From Fibrobacter sp. (lineage in GTDB: Bacteria > Fibrobacterota > Fibrobacteria > Fibrobacterales > Fibrobacteraceae): DNA of 64,000 nt. The position numbers were made by a program, and so were the translations under genes. The DNA lies in NCBI GenBank assembly GCA_017526585.1, contig JAFXRC010000058.1, positions 1 through 64,000 of the forward strand, read 5' to 3'. The stretch's first letter is position 1; the number at the start of each line of letters is the position of its first letter. This document shows positions 1-7,977 of the stretch, one piece after another. Under the pieces are notes generated by a model. The model was not told the origin of the DNA. It ran no database searches and saw only the letters and a list, made by a program, of their open reading frames with translations.

Positions 1-56
1 CCAAGGAACCTCTTACCTTTGATAACGTCCACCTCGCTACTAGGAGCTACAAATAA
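1..56 (+). CDS. Succinate dehydrogenase/fumarate reductase flavoprotein subunit, C-terminal end (partial)
   Basis: Only the last 17 codons are in the window, reading in frame from base 3 and ending in the peptide [13 protein letters not shown] tail (HLATRSYK) before a TAA at 54-56. The stop overlaps the ATG of the iron-sulfur subunit by one base (TAATG), the arrangement expected for translationally coupled sdhA/frdA and sdhB/frdB. The identity is inferred from that coupling and from the downstream gene, since the visible fragment carries no diagnostic motif. Confidence 0.6.
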   Translation, partial: KEPLTFDNVHLATRSYK

Positions 57-832
57 TGAGCGGACTGAATTTGACTTTGAAGATTTGGCGTCAGAAGGAT
101 GCCAAGACCAAGGGACAGTTCGAAACTGTCAAGATCAACGACGTTTCTCCCGACATGTCTTTCCTCGAAATGTTGGACATCGTCAACGAAGAACAGATGA
201 AGCAGGGCAAGGAAGGCTTCGCCTTCGACCACGACTGCCGCGAAGGTATCTGTGGCATGTGCTCTCTCGTCATCAACGGGATGCCGCACGGTCCTGACCA
301 TGCGACTACCACTTGCCAGCTTCACATGCGCAAGTTCAAGGATGGCGACACCATCGTGATCGAACCGTGGCGCGCCGCCGCATTCCCGGTTATCCGTGAC
401 TGCGCCGTGGACCGTACCGCATTCGACCGCATCATCCAGGCTGGCGGTTTCATTTCTGTGAACACCGGTGCCGCTCCTGAAGCTTCCACGATTCCGGTTC
501 CCAAGGCCGATGCCGACCGCGCCTTCGACGCTGCCGCCTGTATCGGTTGCGGTGCCTGCGTGGCCGCCTGTAAGAACGCATCCGCCATGTTGTTCGTATC
601 TGCCAAGGTTTCTCACCTCAGCTTCTTGCCCCAGGGCAAGGTCGAGGCGAAGAAGCGTGTGCTCGCCATGGTCGCCCAGATGGACAAGGAAGGCTTCGGC
701 AACTGCACGAACCTTTACGAATGCCAGGCCGCCTGCCCGAAGGGTATCACCGTGGATTACATCGCCAAGATGAACCGCGAATACCTCGGCGCCACCGTGA
801 CCTACGCCGAAAAGGTTTATGGCAAGGACTAA
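56..832 (+). CDS. sdhB: Succinate dehydrogenase/fumarate reductase iron-sulfur subunit
   Basis: This 258-residue protein passes electrons between the flavoprotein and the membrane cytochrome b through three Fe-S clusters, on the cytoplasmic face of the inner membrane. The N-terminal ferredoxin domain has C61, C66, C69 and C87 for the [2Fe-2S] cluster. The C-terminal domain has C162, C165, C168 and C172, followed by C217, C223 and C227, for the [4Fe-4S] and [3Fe-4S] clusters. The length and cysteine spacing match the family used with diheme cytochrome b (Bacteroides/Wolinella type). In a succinate-producing rumen-type bacterium it probably works as fumarate reductase, but sequence alone does not fix the direction. 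The start overlaps the upstream stop. A strong terminator follows, so this is the last gene of the operon. Confidence 0.93.
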   Translation: MSGLNLTLKIWRQKDAKTKGQFETVKINDVSPDMSFLEMLDIVNEEQMKQGKEGFAFDHDCREGICGMCSLVINGMPHGPDHATTTCQLHMRKFKDGDTIVIEPWRAAAFPVIRDCAVDRTAFDRIIQAGGFISVNTGAAPEASTIPVPKADADRAFDAAACIGCGACVAACKNASAMLFVSAKVSHLSFLPQGKVEAKKRVLAMVAQMDKEGFGNCTNLYECQAACPKGITVDYIAKMNREYLGATVTYAEKVYGKD

Positions 833-843
833 TCCCTGACATG

Positions 844-868
844 TCATCCCGGACTCCGTTCCGGGATC
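844..868. repeat. Short inverted repeat (CATCCCGGA...TCCGGGATC)
   Basis: A 9-bp arm GATCCCGGA/TCCGGGATC-type palindrome with a small loop lies between the sdhB stop and the terminator. Similar intergenic palindromes are widespread in bacterial genomes. Here it may stabilise the 3' end of the sdh transcript; no specific role can be shown. Confidence 0.4.
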
Positions 869-875
869 ACCTTTC

Positions 876-907
876 AAAAAAGGACCGCAGCGATGCGGCC
901 CTTTTTT
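876..907 (+). terminator. Rho-independent terminator of the sdh/frd operon
   Basis: The stem AAAAAAGG-CCGCA pairs with TGCGG-CCTTTTTT around a GCGA loop and ends in a T run, 43 bases after the sdhB stop. The A-rich left arm makes it usable in both directions, so it may also stop transcription from the convergent toxin gene. Confidence 0.8.
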
Positions 908-927
908 GCGTAGTATAACGATTCTGC

Positions 928-1332
928 TTATTGTAGCATTGCAGAAAATTCTTGCAGATTTTTCAAGATTAATTTCGGAAAGTCAATTTCTTTAAGGATG
1001 TCGAAATGAGCGTCATTCGAAACGACGTATGTAGCGTTTCCTGCGATGGCGCAATCAACGAACTTGTTATCATCAGGGTCTTTTTGAATCAACTCAAATC
1101 TGAAAAAAGCGTCGATTAATTCAACGGAAGGTGCATTTAAAAGGGCTTGAACGACATTTAGTGCAATGACGGGTGTGGTTTTTTGTGCGATAATCTCTTC
1201 GTATTCTTCAAGAATTTCGTTGGATACGCAAAGAGTGTATTTCCCTTCTAGCAAACCTTTCCAAACATTATAGTAAGCCCCTCTTTTGGAAAGAGAGGCT
1301 AGAAGGCAATTGGTGTCGAGAACAATTCTCAT
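928..1332 (-). CDS. PIN-domain toxin of a type II toxin-antitoxin pair
   Basis: This 134-residue protein is of the putative toxin PIN family (COG1569 type), presumed Mg-dependent RNases. It opens with MRIVLDTNCLL, where D6 and N8 are the first acidic/polar site, has a conserved glutamate in the SNEILEEYEE helix, and an aspartate cluster in KDPDDNKFVDCAI and SNDAHF. All acidic positions expected of an active PIN nuclease are present. Its start overlaps the stop of the upstream antitoxin by four bases (ATGA), the usual coupling for such pairs. It converges on the sdh operon. Confidence 0.85.
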   Translation of the reverse strand: MRIVLDTNCLLASLSKRGAYYNVWKGLLEGKYTLCVSNEILEEYEEIIAQKTTPVIALNVVQALLNAPSVELIDAFFRFELIQKDPDDNKFVDCAIAGNATYVVSNDAHFDILKEIDFPKLILKNLQEFSAMLQ

Positions 1333-1547
1333 ACTGCTTTATAGGGAGTTCGCAAGTGTTCGCATAAGACAGCTTCGTTCTTTTTATTGTCCCATTTGCC
1401 GGAATCCCAAAGATCGTCCATGTCTTTTTCAACCCTCTTGGCAAAGACATCCATCAGGGCAACACGAATTTCTTCCAAAGACTCAGAATCCTTGGCGAAA
1501 GAGAACATCTTTAGAAGATGTAGCTGTGTCGGGTTCAGAACTTCCAT
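1329..1547 (-). CDS. Antitoxin partner of the PIN toxin
   Basis: This 72-residue protein begins MEVLNPTQLHLLKMFSFAKD and contains two predicted helices followed by a DDLWDSGKWD segment and a short basic tail. I recognise the pattern as a small antitoxin family common in the Bacteroidota/Fibrobacterota that sits in front of PIN toxins. The chosen ATG has GGGGGAGG seven bases upstream; an in-frame ATG eight codons earlier has no ribosome site. A TATATTAT box lies about 15-20 bases upstream of the chosen start. The antitoxin probably neutralises the toxin and represses its own operon, which is inferred from the family arrangement. Confidence 0.75.
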   Translation of the reverse strand: MEVLNPTQLHLLKMFSFAKDSESLEEIRVALMDVFAKRVEKDMDDLWDSGKWDNKKNEAVLCEHLRTPYKAV

Positions 1548-1742
1548 ATAAACCTCCCCCATAATATACATTATTCAAAATTGATATGCCAACCCAATTC
1601 GCCTTGAAACTCCTGTTTTGGTGAAAAAAATAAAAAGCGAATCATTCAGGCGTTAAATATGAGGTCTGCTCAATTATCCGTATTCATTGAAATGCGGCCC
1701 TTTTTCTATATTTCTCTTGTAAATCAAAAAGAGGACTTCAAG

Positions 1743-2534
1743 ATGAAAAAGCTTTTAGCGATGTTTGCGGCGGTTGCGTGTGCCGCGGTTCTTTCTGCCT
1801 GCAACGACCAGAAGGCGGAATCCAAGACTCAGGCCGATGAATCCCTGAACAAGGTGAAGGCGGCGGGCGAGTTTGTGCTCGGTCTCGACGATTCCTTCCC
1901 GCCGATGGGTTTCCGCGACAAGGACAACAATATCGTGGGTTTCGATATTGACCTCGCCACCGAAGTTTGTGCGCGCCTGGGCGTGAAGCTCAAGACGCAG
2001 CCGATTTCCTGGGATGCGAAGGAACAGGAACTGAACACCGGCAAGATTGACTGCATCTGGAATGGCATGAGCGTGGACAGCGCCCGCGCGAAGGCGATGA
2101 ACCTGAGCGATCCGTATCTCAAGAACCGCATGATTTTCACGGTGAAGGACAAGGCTCTTGCAAATCTCGCGGCCCTCGCCGGCAAGAAGATTGCCGTGCA
2201 GAACGGCTCTACCGCCCAGAAGCTTTTGGATGCTTCCGAAGCGGGCAAGGCCGCCAAGGAAATCGTCCCGTTTGACGACAACCAGACGGCGCTCATGGAT
2301 TTGGACAAGGGCGGTGTCGACGCAGTGTTCCTGGACGAAATCGTGGCCAAGTACTGGATTGTGACGAACGCGAAGGACTACACGGTGCTCGAGGAAGGCC
2401 TCTCCGACGAAGTCTATGCCGTGGGTTTCCGCAAGAAGGACCAGGCCTTGCGTGATGCTGTGAATTCCACCTTGGCTGCCATGAAGGCCGACGGCAAGTT
2501 CGACGAAATCTCTGCCAAGTGGTTCGGCAAGTAA
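1743..2534 (+). CDS. Polar amino acid ABC transporter, substrate-binding lipoprotein (copy 1)
   Basis: This 263-residue protein is a type II periplasmic binding protein of the SBP_bac_3 family. The start chosen gives the lipoprotein signal MKKLLAMFAAVACAAVLSAC, with the lipidated cysteine at residue 20; a longer frame start has no such signal. AGAGGA precedes the ATG and a TATATTT box lies at 1707-1713. The ligand pocket carries GLDDSFPPMGF and GFDIDLA, and the body includes IDCIWNGMSVD. It is followed after 18 bases by its permease and then the ATPase, so it should deliver an amino acid to that importer. The substrate cannot be told from sequence. Confidence 0.9.
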   Translation: MKKLLAMFAAVACAAVLSACNDQKAESKTQADESLNKVKAAGEFVLGLDDSFPPMGFRDKDNNIVGFDIDLATEVCARLGVKLKTQPISWDAKEQELNTGKIDCIWNGMSVDSARAKAMNLSDPYLKNRMIFTVKDKALANLAALAGKKIAVQNGSTAQKLLDASEAGKAAKEIVPFDDNQTALMDLDKGGVDAVFLDEIVAKYWIVTNAKDYTVLEEGLSDEVYAVGFRKKDQALRDAVNSTLAAMKADGKFDEISAKWFGK

Positions 2535-2552
2535 CGGCCGGCGCGCGGTTCC

Positions 2553-3212
2553 ATGTCTGACCTGAGCAATTTACTCCCGATTCTCTGGGGCGGCTTCTGC
2601 ACGACGCTCGCCATTTTCGGGCTCACGCTCCTGTTCTCGATACCGTTGGGCCTGCTCATTGCGGTCCTCAAGATGAGCAAGTGGCGCGTGGTGCGCTACC
2701 CGGTGTCGTTCTACATTTCGGTGATGCGCGGCACCCCCTTGCTGCTCCAGATTGTGGCGATTTACTTTGGCTCCTACTACCTGAGCGAATATGCGGGCGT
2801 GGATTTTTCGTTTGACCGCTTCCCGGCGGTGATTGTGGCGTTTTCGATAAACTATGCGGCGTACTTTGCCGAAATTTTCCGCGGGGGCATACAGTCCATA
2901 CCCAAGGGGCAGTACGAGGCGGCCTACATGCTGGGCATGACCCGCACGCAGACGTTCTTCCGTATTATCCTCCCGCAGGTGGTCAAGCGCGTGGTACCCG
3001 CCAGCGCCAATGAAGTCATCACCCTGGTGAAGGACACCTCCCTTGCGCAGGTGATTGCGGTGACGGAACTTTTTGCGTTGGCCAAGAAACAGCAGGCCGC
3101 CTACGCGAGCATTTACCCGCTGTTCGTGGCGGGCGTATTCTACTATGTGGCGAACCTTTTGCTGAGCGTGTTTTTTGCCTACGTGGAACGCAAGCTCAAT
3201 TACTATAAGTGA
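2553..3212 (+). CDS. Polar amino acid ABC transporter, permease (HisM/GlnP family)
   Basis: This 219-residue inner-membrane protein has about five hydrophobic segments and the EAA loop in EAAYMLGMTRTQTFFRIILPQ that docks on the ATPase. The sequence RGTPLLLQI is typical of the HisMQ family. It is a single permease gene, so the transporter probably uses a homodimer. It lies between the first binding protein and the ATPase, with short gaps on both sides, in one operon. Confidence 0.92.
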   Translation: MSDLSNLLPILWGGFCTTLAIFGLTLLFSIPLGLLIAVLKMSKWRVVRYPVSFYISVMRGTPLLLQIVAIYFGSYYLSEYAGVDFSFDRFPAVIVAFSINYAAYFAEIFRGGIQSIPKGQYEAAYMLGMTRTQTFFRIILPQVVKRVVPASANEVITLVKDTSLAQVIAVTELFALAKKQQAAYASIYPLFVAGVFYYVANLLLSVFFAYVERKLNYYK

Positions 3213-3220
3213 GGCGTGGA

Positions 3221-4015
3221 ATGGAAAACGTGAATGAATCTGCGCCGATCCTCAAGGTTGAACATGTCAAGAAGTCCTTTGGCGACTTGCATGTGCTCAA
3301 GGATATCTCTTTTGACCTGAAGGCGGGGGAGGTGCTCTCGATTATCGGGCCCAGCGGTTCCGGCAAGAGTACGCTGTTGCGCTGCCTTACCCAGCTCGAA
3401 ACGGTTGACGGCGGCCTGGTGCAGGTCGACGGCAAGGATATGGTGGTGCCGAATGATTCGGCGAAGGGCCCGGCAGTCAAGTATGCGCCGGCAAAAACGC
3501 TCCGCGAAATCCGCCTTTCTACGGGGCTCGTATTTCAGAACTTCAACCTGTTCCCGCACCTGACGGTGCTTCAGAACCTTTGCCTCGCTCCGGTGCGCGT
3601 GCTTGGAGATGCCCGCGAGAAAGCGAGGGACGTTGGCCGTGCTTTGCTCAAGCGCATGGGCCTCGAAGGCAAGGAGAAGGCTTATCCCTGCGAGCTTAGC
3701 GGTGGTCAGCAGCAGCGCGTGTCCATTGCCCGCGCGCTCGCGATGAACCCGAAGATTCTTTTCTTCGACGAGCCGACCTCTGCGCTGGACCCGGAACTCA
3801 CCGGCGAAGTGCTCAAGATTATCAAGAAACTGGCCGAAGACAAGATGACCATGGTCATCGTGACTCACGAAATGGCCTTTGCCCGCGATGTGGCTGACAA
3901 GGTCATCTTCATGGACGGTGGGGTCATTGTGGAGCAAGGAACTCCCGACCACGTGTTCCGCGAATCGGGCAACGAACGTCTGGCTCAGTTCCTGAGCAGG
4001 TTCTCAAAGGCCTGA
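3221..4015 (+). CDS. Polar amino acid ABC transporter, ATP-binding protein (GlnQ/HisP family)
   Basis: This 264-residue ATPase has Walker A GPSGSGKST at residues 43-51, the signature LSGGQQQR, Walker B ILFFDEPTSALDPE and the switch histidine in VIVTHEMAFARDVAD. It contains an insertion of about 20 residues after the VDGKD turn compared with shorter GlnQ proteins. The ATG at 3221 has GAGG seven bases upstream. A GTG at 3209 that overlaps the permease stop is the alternative start. It energises import by the neighbouring permease and probably serves all three binding proteins of this cluster. Confidence 0.92.
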   Translation: MENVNESAPILKVEHVKKSFGDLHVLKDISFDLKAGEVLSIIGPSGSGKSTLLRCLTQLETVDGGLVQVDGKDMVVPNDSAKGPAVKYAPAKTLREIRLSTGLVFQNFNLFPHLTVLQNLCLAPVRVLGDAREKARDVGRALLKRMGLEGKEKAYPCELSGGQQQRVSIARALAMNPKILFFDEPTSALDPELTGEVLKIIKKLAEDKMTMVIVTHEMAFARDVADKVIFMDGGVIVEQGTPDHVFRESGNERLAQFLSRFSKA

Positions 4016-4075
4016 TGTGGATGGAATCCAGGAATTCCTGTATTCCTTTGCTGCAGCCTTTTTTCGTTAAAATCG

Positions 4076-4471
4076 TTGAAATTCTTCCGTTCCGTTTTAA
4101 AGGGCGTCATCGATTCCGTTCCAGGTGACTATTACTACTACGTCACGGATGGCAGGATAGACACTTTGTTCAAAAGGGATGACGGACTGAACAAGCCTGT
4201 CGTTTCTATCGCCTACGATTCGCCCGCTGGGCAAAGCAACTTTGAATTAGAAGGAGTCTTAGAAGCGGAGTATGAGTTCCCTAGATATGTCAAAACATAT
4301 TGGAACAATGGAAATCCCAAAGATATATTGACAAATAACGCCTTTAGGATACGTAGCCTGATTTTTTACACAATTTTGCACAAATTTCTAGTAAAATCCC
4401 ATAAATTTATTTTTATGGGAACTTTTTTTCTTTTTTGTATATATTTTATGAATGGAAAGGAGAATGTATGA
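4076..4471 (+). pseudogene. Possible remnant coding sequence in the gap inside the ABC cluster
   Basis: The 452-base gap 4016-4467 holds one open frame that starts only at a TTG with no ribosome site. Its first two thirds look protein-like, with segments such as GDYYYYVTDGRIDTLF and VLEAEYEFPRYVKTYWNNG, while the last third is AT-rich and loses coding character before running into the next gene's leader. I do not recognise the family. It may be the 3' fragment of a lost gene or a chance frame. The final 40 bases hold a TATATATTT box and the ribosome site GGAAAGGAG of the next gene. Confidence 0.3.
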
Positions 4472-5232
4472 AAAATTTGTTTGCGATTTTATCCGTTTTT
4501 TTGATGTCGGCTTTTCTTGTTGGTTGTGATTCCGACAAGTCTCTCGTAAAGGTGCTTTCCAAGGGAGAACTGGTAATCGGCCTCGACGATTCCTATCCGC
4601 CGATGGGGTTCCGTGACGAAAAAGGCAACATTGTTGGTTTTGACATTGATCTTGCAAACGAAGTTTGTGCTCGTCTAGGGGTAAAGCTCAAGGCCAAGCC
4701 GATTTCCTGGGATGCCAAGGAACAGGAACTTAATTCGGGAAACATCGACTGTATCTGGAACGGCATGAGTGTCGACAGCTCCCGTGCCGAATCAATGAAC
4801 CTTAGCGATCCTTATCTAAAAAATGGAATGTTCTTTGTGTTGAAGGATTCCTCTCTTGCCAATTACGATTCGCTCATGGGAAGGAAAATCGCCCTGCAGA
4901 AGGGTTCTACCACGGAAACATTCCTGGCCGCATCTGAAGCGGGAAAATCGGCAAAGGAAATCGTAGGGTTCAACGACAATTTGAGCGCCCTGGCTGCATT
5001 GGAACAGGGAGATGTTGACATTGTGTACTTGGATGAGGTTATCGCAAGGTACATGGTGCTTAAACTTAAGAAGAATTACATCTTGCTGGAGGACCGCTCT
5101 GCAGGAGAAAAACTCGCTATTGGGTTCCGTAAAGAGGATAAGGCTCTGCGCGATGCGGTGAATGACATTGTGAATGCGACAAAGAAGGACGGTCGCTTTG
5201 TGAATATTTCAATGAAGTGGTTTGGTAAATAA
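4468..5232 (+). CDS. Polar amino acid ABC transporter, substrate-binding lipoprotein (copy 2)
   Basis: This 254-residue paralogue of the protein at 1743 has a lipoprotein signal ending in FLVGC and a GGAAAGGAG ribosome site. The pocket segments GLDDSYPPMGFRD, GFDIDLANEVCARLG and ISWDAKEQELNSG are almost the same as in copy 1, so the two should bind the same ligand. Its codon use is more AT-rich than that of copy 1. No permease or ATPase follows; it most likely feeds the transporter encoded upstream. A box TATATATTT lies about 25-30 bases before the start, which would let it be transcribed separately. Confidence 0.88.
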   Translation: MKNLFAILSVFLMSAFLVGCDSDKSLVKVLSKGELVIGLDDSYPPMGFRDEKGNIVGFDIDLANEVCARLGVKLKAKPISWDAKEQELNSGNIDCIWNGMSVDSSRAESMNLSDPYLKNGMFFVLKDSSLANYDSLMGRKIALQKGSTTETFLAASEAGKSAKEIVGFNDNLSALAALEQGDVDIVYLDEVIARYMVLKLKKNYILLEDRSAGEKLAIGFRKEDKALRDAVNDIVNATKKDGRFVNISMKWFGK

Positions 5233-5243
5233 GGGGCGTGTGT

Positions 5244-6029
5244 ATGAAAAAGGTCTTGGTTGCGGTTTCGATGATAGTCCTTGCGGCAACCCTTTCTGGC
5301 TGCAAGGAAAAGGTGGAATCTTCTAGTGTTGATCCATCCTTTGAAAAAGTGAAGTCTGCGGGAGTCCTTGTCGTTGGGCATACGCCTGTTTTCCCGCCGA
5401 TGGTCTTTGTGAACGAGAATAATGAAAGGGTCGGTTTTGATGTCGACCTTGTAACCGAAGTGTGCTCTCGCTTGGGTTTGCGACTTGAGTCTCGCGAAAT
5501 TGAGTGGGCGAACAAGGAAGAAGAACTGAACTCTGGAAGCATTGACTGCATCTGGAACGGCATGAGTGTCGATAGTGCCCGAGCTCGTGCGATGAACCTG
5601 AGTGACCCTTACCTTACGAACCGGGTTGTTTTTGTTGTTAAGGATAGTTCTTTAAACCACCTAGATTCTATCAAGGGAAAAAGGATCGGGGTGCAGAAGG
5701 CCTCGACGGCGCAACTGCTTTTGGATAAATCCGAAGTGGGTGAAAGTGCGAAGGAAATCGTCTTGATTAGGGACTTAGTCCCAGAAATCGAAGCGCTGGA
5801 TTCTGGTACCGTGGATGCCATATATGTTGATGAAGTTTTTGCGAAGTACTGGAATCATTCTCACGGGATGGCCTATACTATTCTGGAAGAAGGCCTTTAC
5901 AATGAGTTCTATGCGGTGGGCTTCCGCAAGAAGGATAAGTCGCTCCGCGATACGGTCAACAGCATTCTCAACGAACTCAAGCGTGACGGCATGTTCGTAG
6001 AACTCTCCGTCAAGTGGTTCGGTAAATAA
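5244..6029 (+). CDS. ABC transporter substrate-binding lipoprotein with altered pocket (copy 3)
   Basis: This 261-residue paralogue follows copy 2 after 11 bases and has AAGGGG seven bases before the ATG. Its signal ends in LSGC. It keeps the shared core (GFDVDLVTEVCSRLG, IDCIWNGMSVDSARARAMNLSDPYL, VGFRKKDKSLRD). The first ligand loop differs: GHTPVFPPMVFVN replaces GLDDSFPPMGFRD, and the wall strand reads REIEWANKEEELN instead of PISWDAKEQELN. The ligand is therefore probably not the same as that of copies 1 and 2. A terminator follows. Confidence 0.87.
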   Translation: MKKVLVAVSMIVLAATLSGCKEKVESSSVDPSFEKVKSAGVLVVGHTPVFPPMVFVNENNERVGFDVDLVTEVCSRLGLRLESREIEWANKEEELNSGSIDCIWNGMSVDSARARAMNLSDPYLTNRVVFVVKDSSLNHLDSIKGKRIGVQKASTAQLLLDKSEVGESAKEIVLIRDLVPEIEALDSGTVDAIYVDEVFAKYWNHSHGMAYTILEEGLYNEFYAVGFRKKDKSLRDTVNSILNELKRDGMFVELSVKWFGK

Positions 6030-6047
6030 GTAGGGTAATGTACAAAA

Positions 6048-6077
6048 GAAAGCCTTCGGAGTTCCCGAAGGCTTTTT
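6048..6077. terminator. Bidirectional rho-independent terminator
   Basis: AAGCCTTCGG pairs with CCGAAGGCTT around GAGTTC-type loop bases, flanked by A and T runs. It lies between two convergent genes and can serve both the ABC cluster and the gene ending at 6099. Confidence 0.85.
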
Positions 6078-6098
6078 GAATTTTAGAGATGCGAGCTG

Positions 6099-6899
6099 TT
6101 AGCGGTACATGGCGCTCCAGCGCTTTTTGAAGCGAGGTTCGTCAAGGACCTTTGCCCAGATGAACCCTTTGCGCACATCGGCGATATCCTTTACGGATAC
6201 GGCGGGCTTTCGTGTTGCAAGGATTTCGGCTGCAGACCCTTCGGTCGAATCCATGCTGGAGATTGCGGCGGCGGATTCGCGGGCTGCCCTTGCGCGGTCT
6301 TCAAGTTCGTTTAATTCCTGTTGCCGTTCCAGTTCGCGCCTGCGAGCTTCGCTTCGTTCGCGTTCTGCATGGAGCTTGGCCTCTTTCTCTTGTTGTTTGC
6401 GCTTTTCTTCGGCATGCTTTTCGCGGTTCAGCAGGTTGTCCAGTTCTTCCAAGTCGTGAACCAATACGTCGCAGTCGCCTTCGCCCATGTCGTGGCCTAC
6501 GATGCGGTGGGCTTGCAAGTCCATCAACATTTCCGCGGCGGTGTTTTCGTCCACGTCGAACTCTTCCATCAGGAATTCCAGGTTGATGAAATCCACTTCG
6601 ATGACGACTTCGGCAATGTCGCGGAGCGAAAGCTGCTCTACTTGCCTGTGTTGCACTGGGGGAGTCGGGGGCTCGATGTTCCCTTGCGCAGCCTGCTGTT
6701 GGGCTTCTTCGAATTGACGAATCAAGTCCTGCAACGAGCGCGGGGGACGGTGCTCCTGCGACTCCTGCGTATCCTCTTCATTCGGTTCATCCGTGTATTG
6801 CCGGGGCGGGAGCCTATGTTGCTGCTCCTTCGCCTTTTCCAGCTTCTTCTGGATGATCGTGATGACGACCGCAATCGCTATGAAAATGAGAGTTTCCAT
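6099..6899 (-). CDS. Membrane-anchored coiled-coil protein of unknown function, next to floA
   Basis: This 266-residue protein has one N-terminal membrane segment (residues about 3-17), a proline- and glutamine-rich stretch, then a segment FLMEEFDVDENTAAEMLMDL followed by QAHRIVGHDMGEGDCDVL. That segment resembles the winged-helix gamma domain that ends FtsK proteins, but the match is by eye only. Residues about 155-215 form a charged coiled coil rich in E, K and R. It begins 16 bases after the floA stop on the same strand, so the two are probably cotranscribed and the protein may act at the same membrane patches. The function is unknown. Confidence 0.7.
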   Translation of the reverse strand: METLIFIAIAVVITIIQKKLEKAKEQQHRLPPRQYTDEPNEEDTQESQEHRPPRSLQDLIRQFEEAQQQAAQGNIEPPTPPVQHRQVEQLSLRDIAEVVIEVDFINLEFLMEEFDVDENTAAEMLMDLQAHRIVGHDMGEGDCDVLVHDLEELDNLLNREKHAEEKRKQQEKEAKLHAERERSEARRRELERQQELNELEDRARAARESAAAISSMDSTEGSAAEILATRKPAVSVKDIADVRKGFIWAKVLDEPRFKKRWSAMYR

Positions 6900-6915
6900 A
6901 GTGCTCTACTCGAAC

Positions 6916-7887
6916 CTACTTCGCTTCGGGAGCGGCTCCGATTTCCTTGCGCATTTGGGTGTCGGCTTCGATGTTCTTCAAGTTGTAGTAGTCCATTACG
7001 CCGAGCTTGCCATCGCGCAGGGCCGAAGCCATGGCCATCGGAATCTGGGCTTCGGCTTCCACAAGCTTTGCCTTCATTTCCATGACCTTCGCCTTCATTT
7101 CCTGTTCGGCGGCGTATGCCATGGCGCGGCGTTCTTCCGCCTTTGCCTGGGCGATTTTCTTGTCGGCTTCGGCACGGTCGGTTTCGAGGATAGCACCGAT
7201 GTTCTGACCCACGTCCACGTCGGCGATATCGATAGAGAGAATTTCGAAAGCGGTACCTGCGTCGAGGCCCGAGGCGAGCACCTTCTTGGAAATCATATTC
7301 GGGTTCTCGAGCACTTCCTTGTGGCTCTGGGCGGAACCGATGGAAGACACGATGCCTTCGCCTACGCGTGCGACGACCGTTTCTTCGCCGGCACCACCGA
7401 CGAGCTTCTGGATGCTTGCGCGGACGGTGATACGGGTAATGGCATGCAGCTGAATTCCGTCGAGTGCCACGGCGGAAACCTTCGGGGTCTCAATCACCTT
7501 CGGGTTCACGGACATCTGCACGGCTTCGAGTACGTTACGACCGGCGAGGTCAATCGCAGCGGCTTCCTTGAAGTCGAGCTTGATATTTGCCTTGTTCGCG
7601 GCGATGAGCGCCTGGATCACACGCAGCACGTTACCGCGGCTGAGGTAGTGGGCTTCCAGCAGGTTCGTGTCGACCGGGAGACCTGCCTTGCAGCTAAGAA
7701 TGCGGGCTTCCACAATCACCTGCGGCGGTACCTTACGGAGCCTCATGCCGATGAGCTGGAAAATGCTCACGTTCGCCTTGGAGAACAAGGCCTGGAGCCA
7801 GAGGCTGAAGAACTTGCCGATGAAGGCGAGGAGGATGATGACGGCAATCGCCGCGATGATAATTCCCACAATAAGAAGGGTGTCCAT
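6916..7887 (-). CDS. floA: Flotillin-like protein FloA
   Basis: This 323-residue protein matches the FloA/YqfA (UPF0365) family in length and sequence. It has an N-terminal membrane hairpin (residues about 5-30), the SPFH-like core with [19 protein letters not shown], and the C-terminal heptad region rich in A, E and K ending in [21 protein letters not shown]. FloA proteins form membrane microdomains that organise signalling and secretion proteins. A GGAGA ribosome site and a TATATTAG box (about 7912-7919) lie upstream. It leads a two-gene operon with the coiled-coil protein behind it. Confidence 0.93.
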   Translation of the reverse strand: MDTLLIVGIIIAAIAVIILLAFIGKFFSLWLQALFSKANVSIFQLIGMRLRKVPPQVIVEARILSCKAGLPVDTNLLEAHYLSRGNVLRVIQALIAANKANIKLDFKEAAAIDLAGRNVLEAVQMSVNPKVIETPKVSAVALDGIQLHAITRITVRASIQKLVGGAGEETVVARVGEGIVSSIGSAQSHKEVLENPNMISKKVLASGLDAGTAFEILSIDIADVDVGQNIGAILETDRAEADKKIAQAKAEERRAMAYAAEQEMKAKVMEMKAKLVEAEAQIPMAMASALRDGKLGVMDYYNLKNIEADTQMRKEIGAAPEAK

Positions 7888-7977
7888 GGTTTATCTCCAT
7901 TTTTGTTCTTGCTCCTAATATACATTCTTTATGCTCAAAAGCCTAATTTTCTTTATTTTTTTATTTATCTTTAGGGT

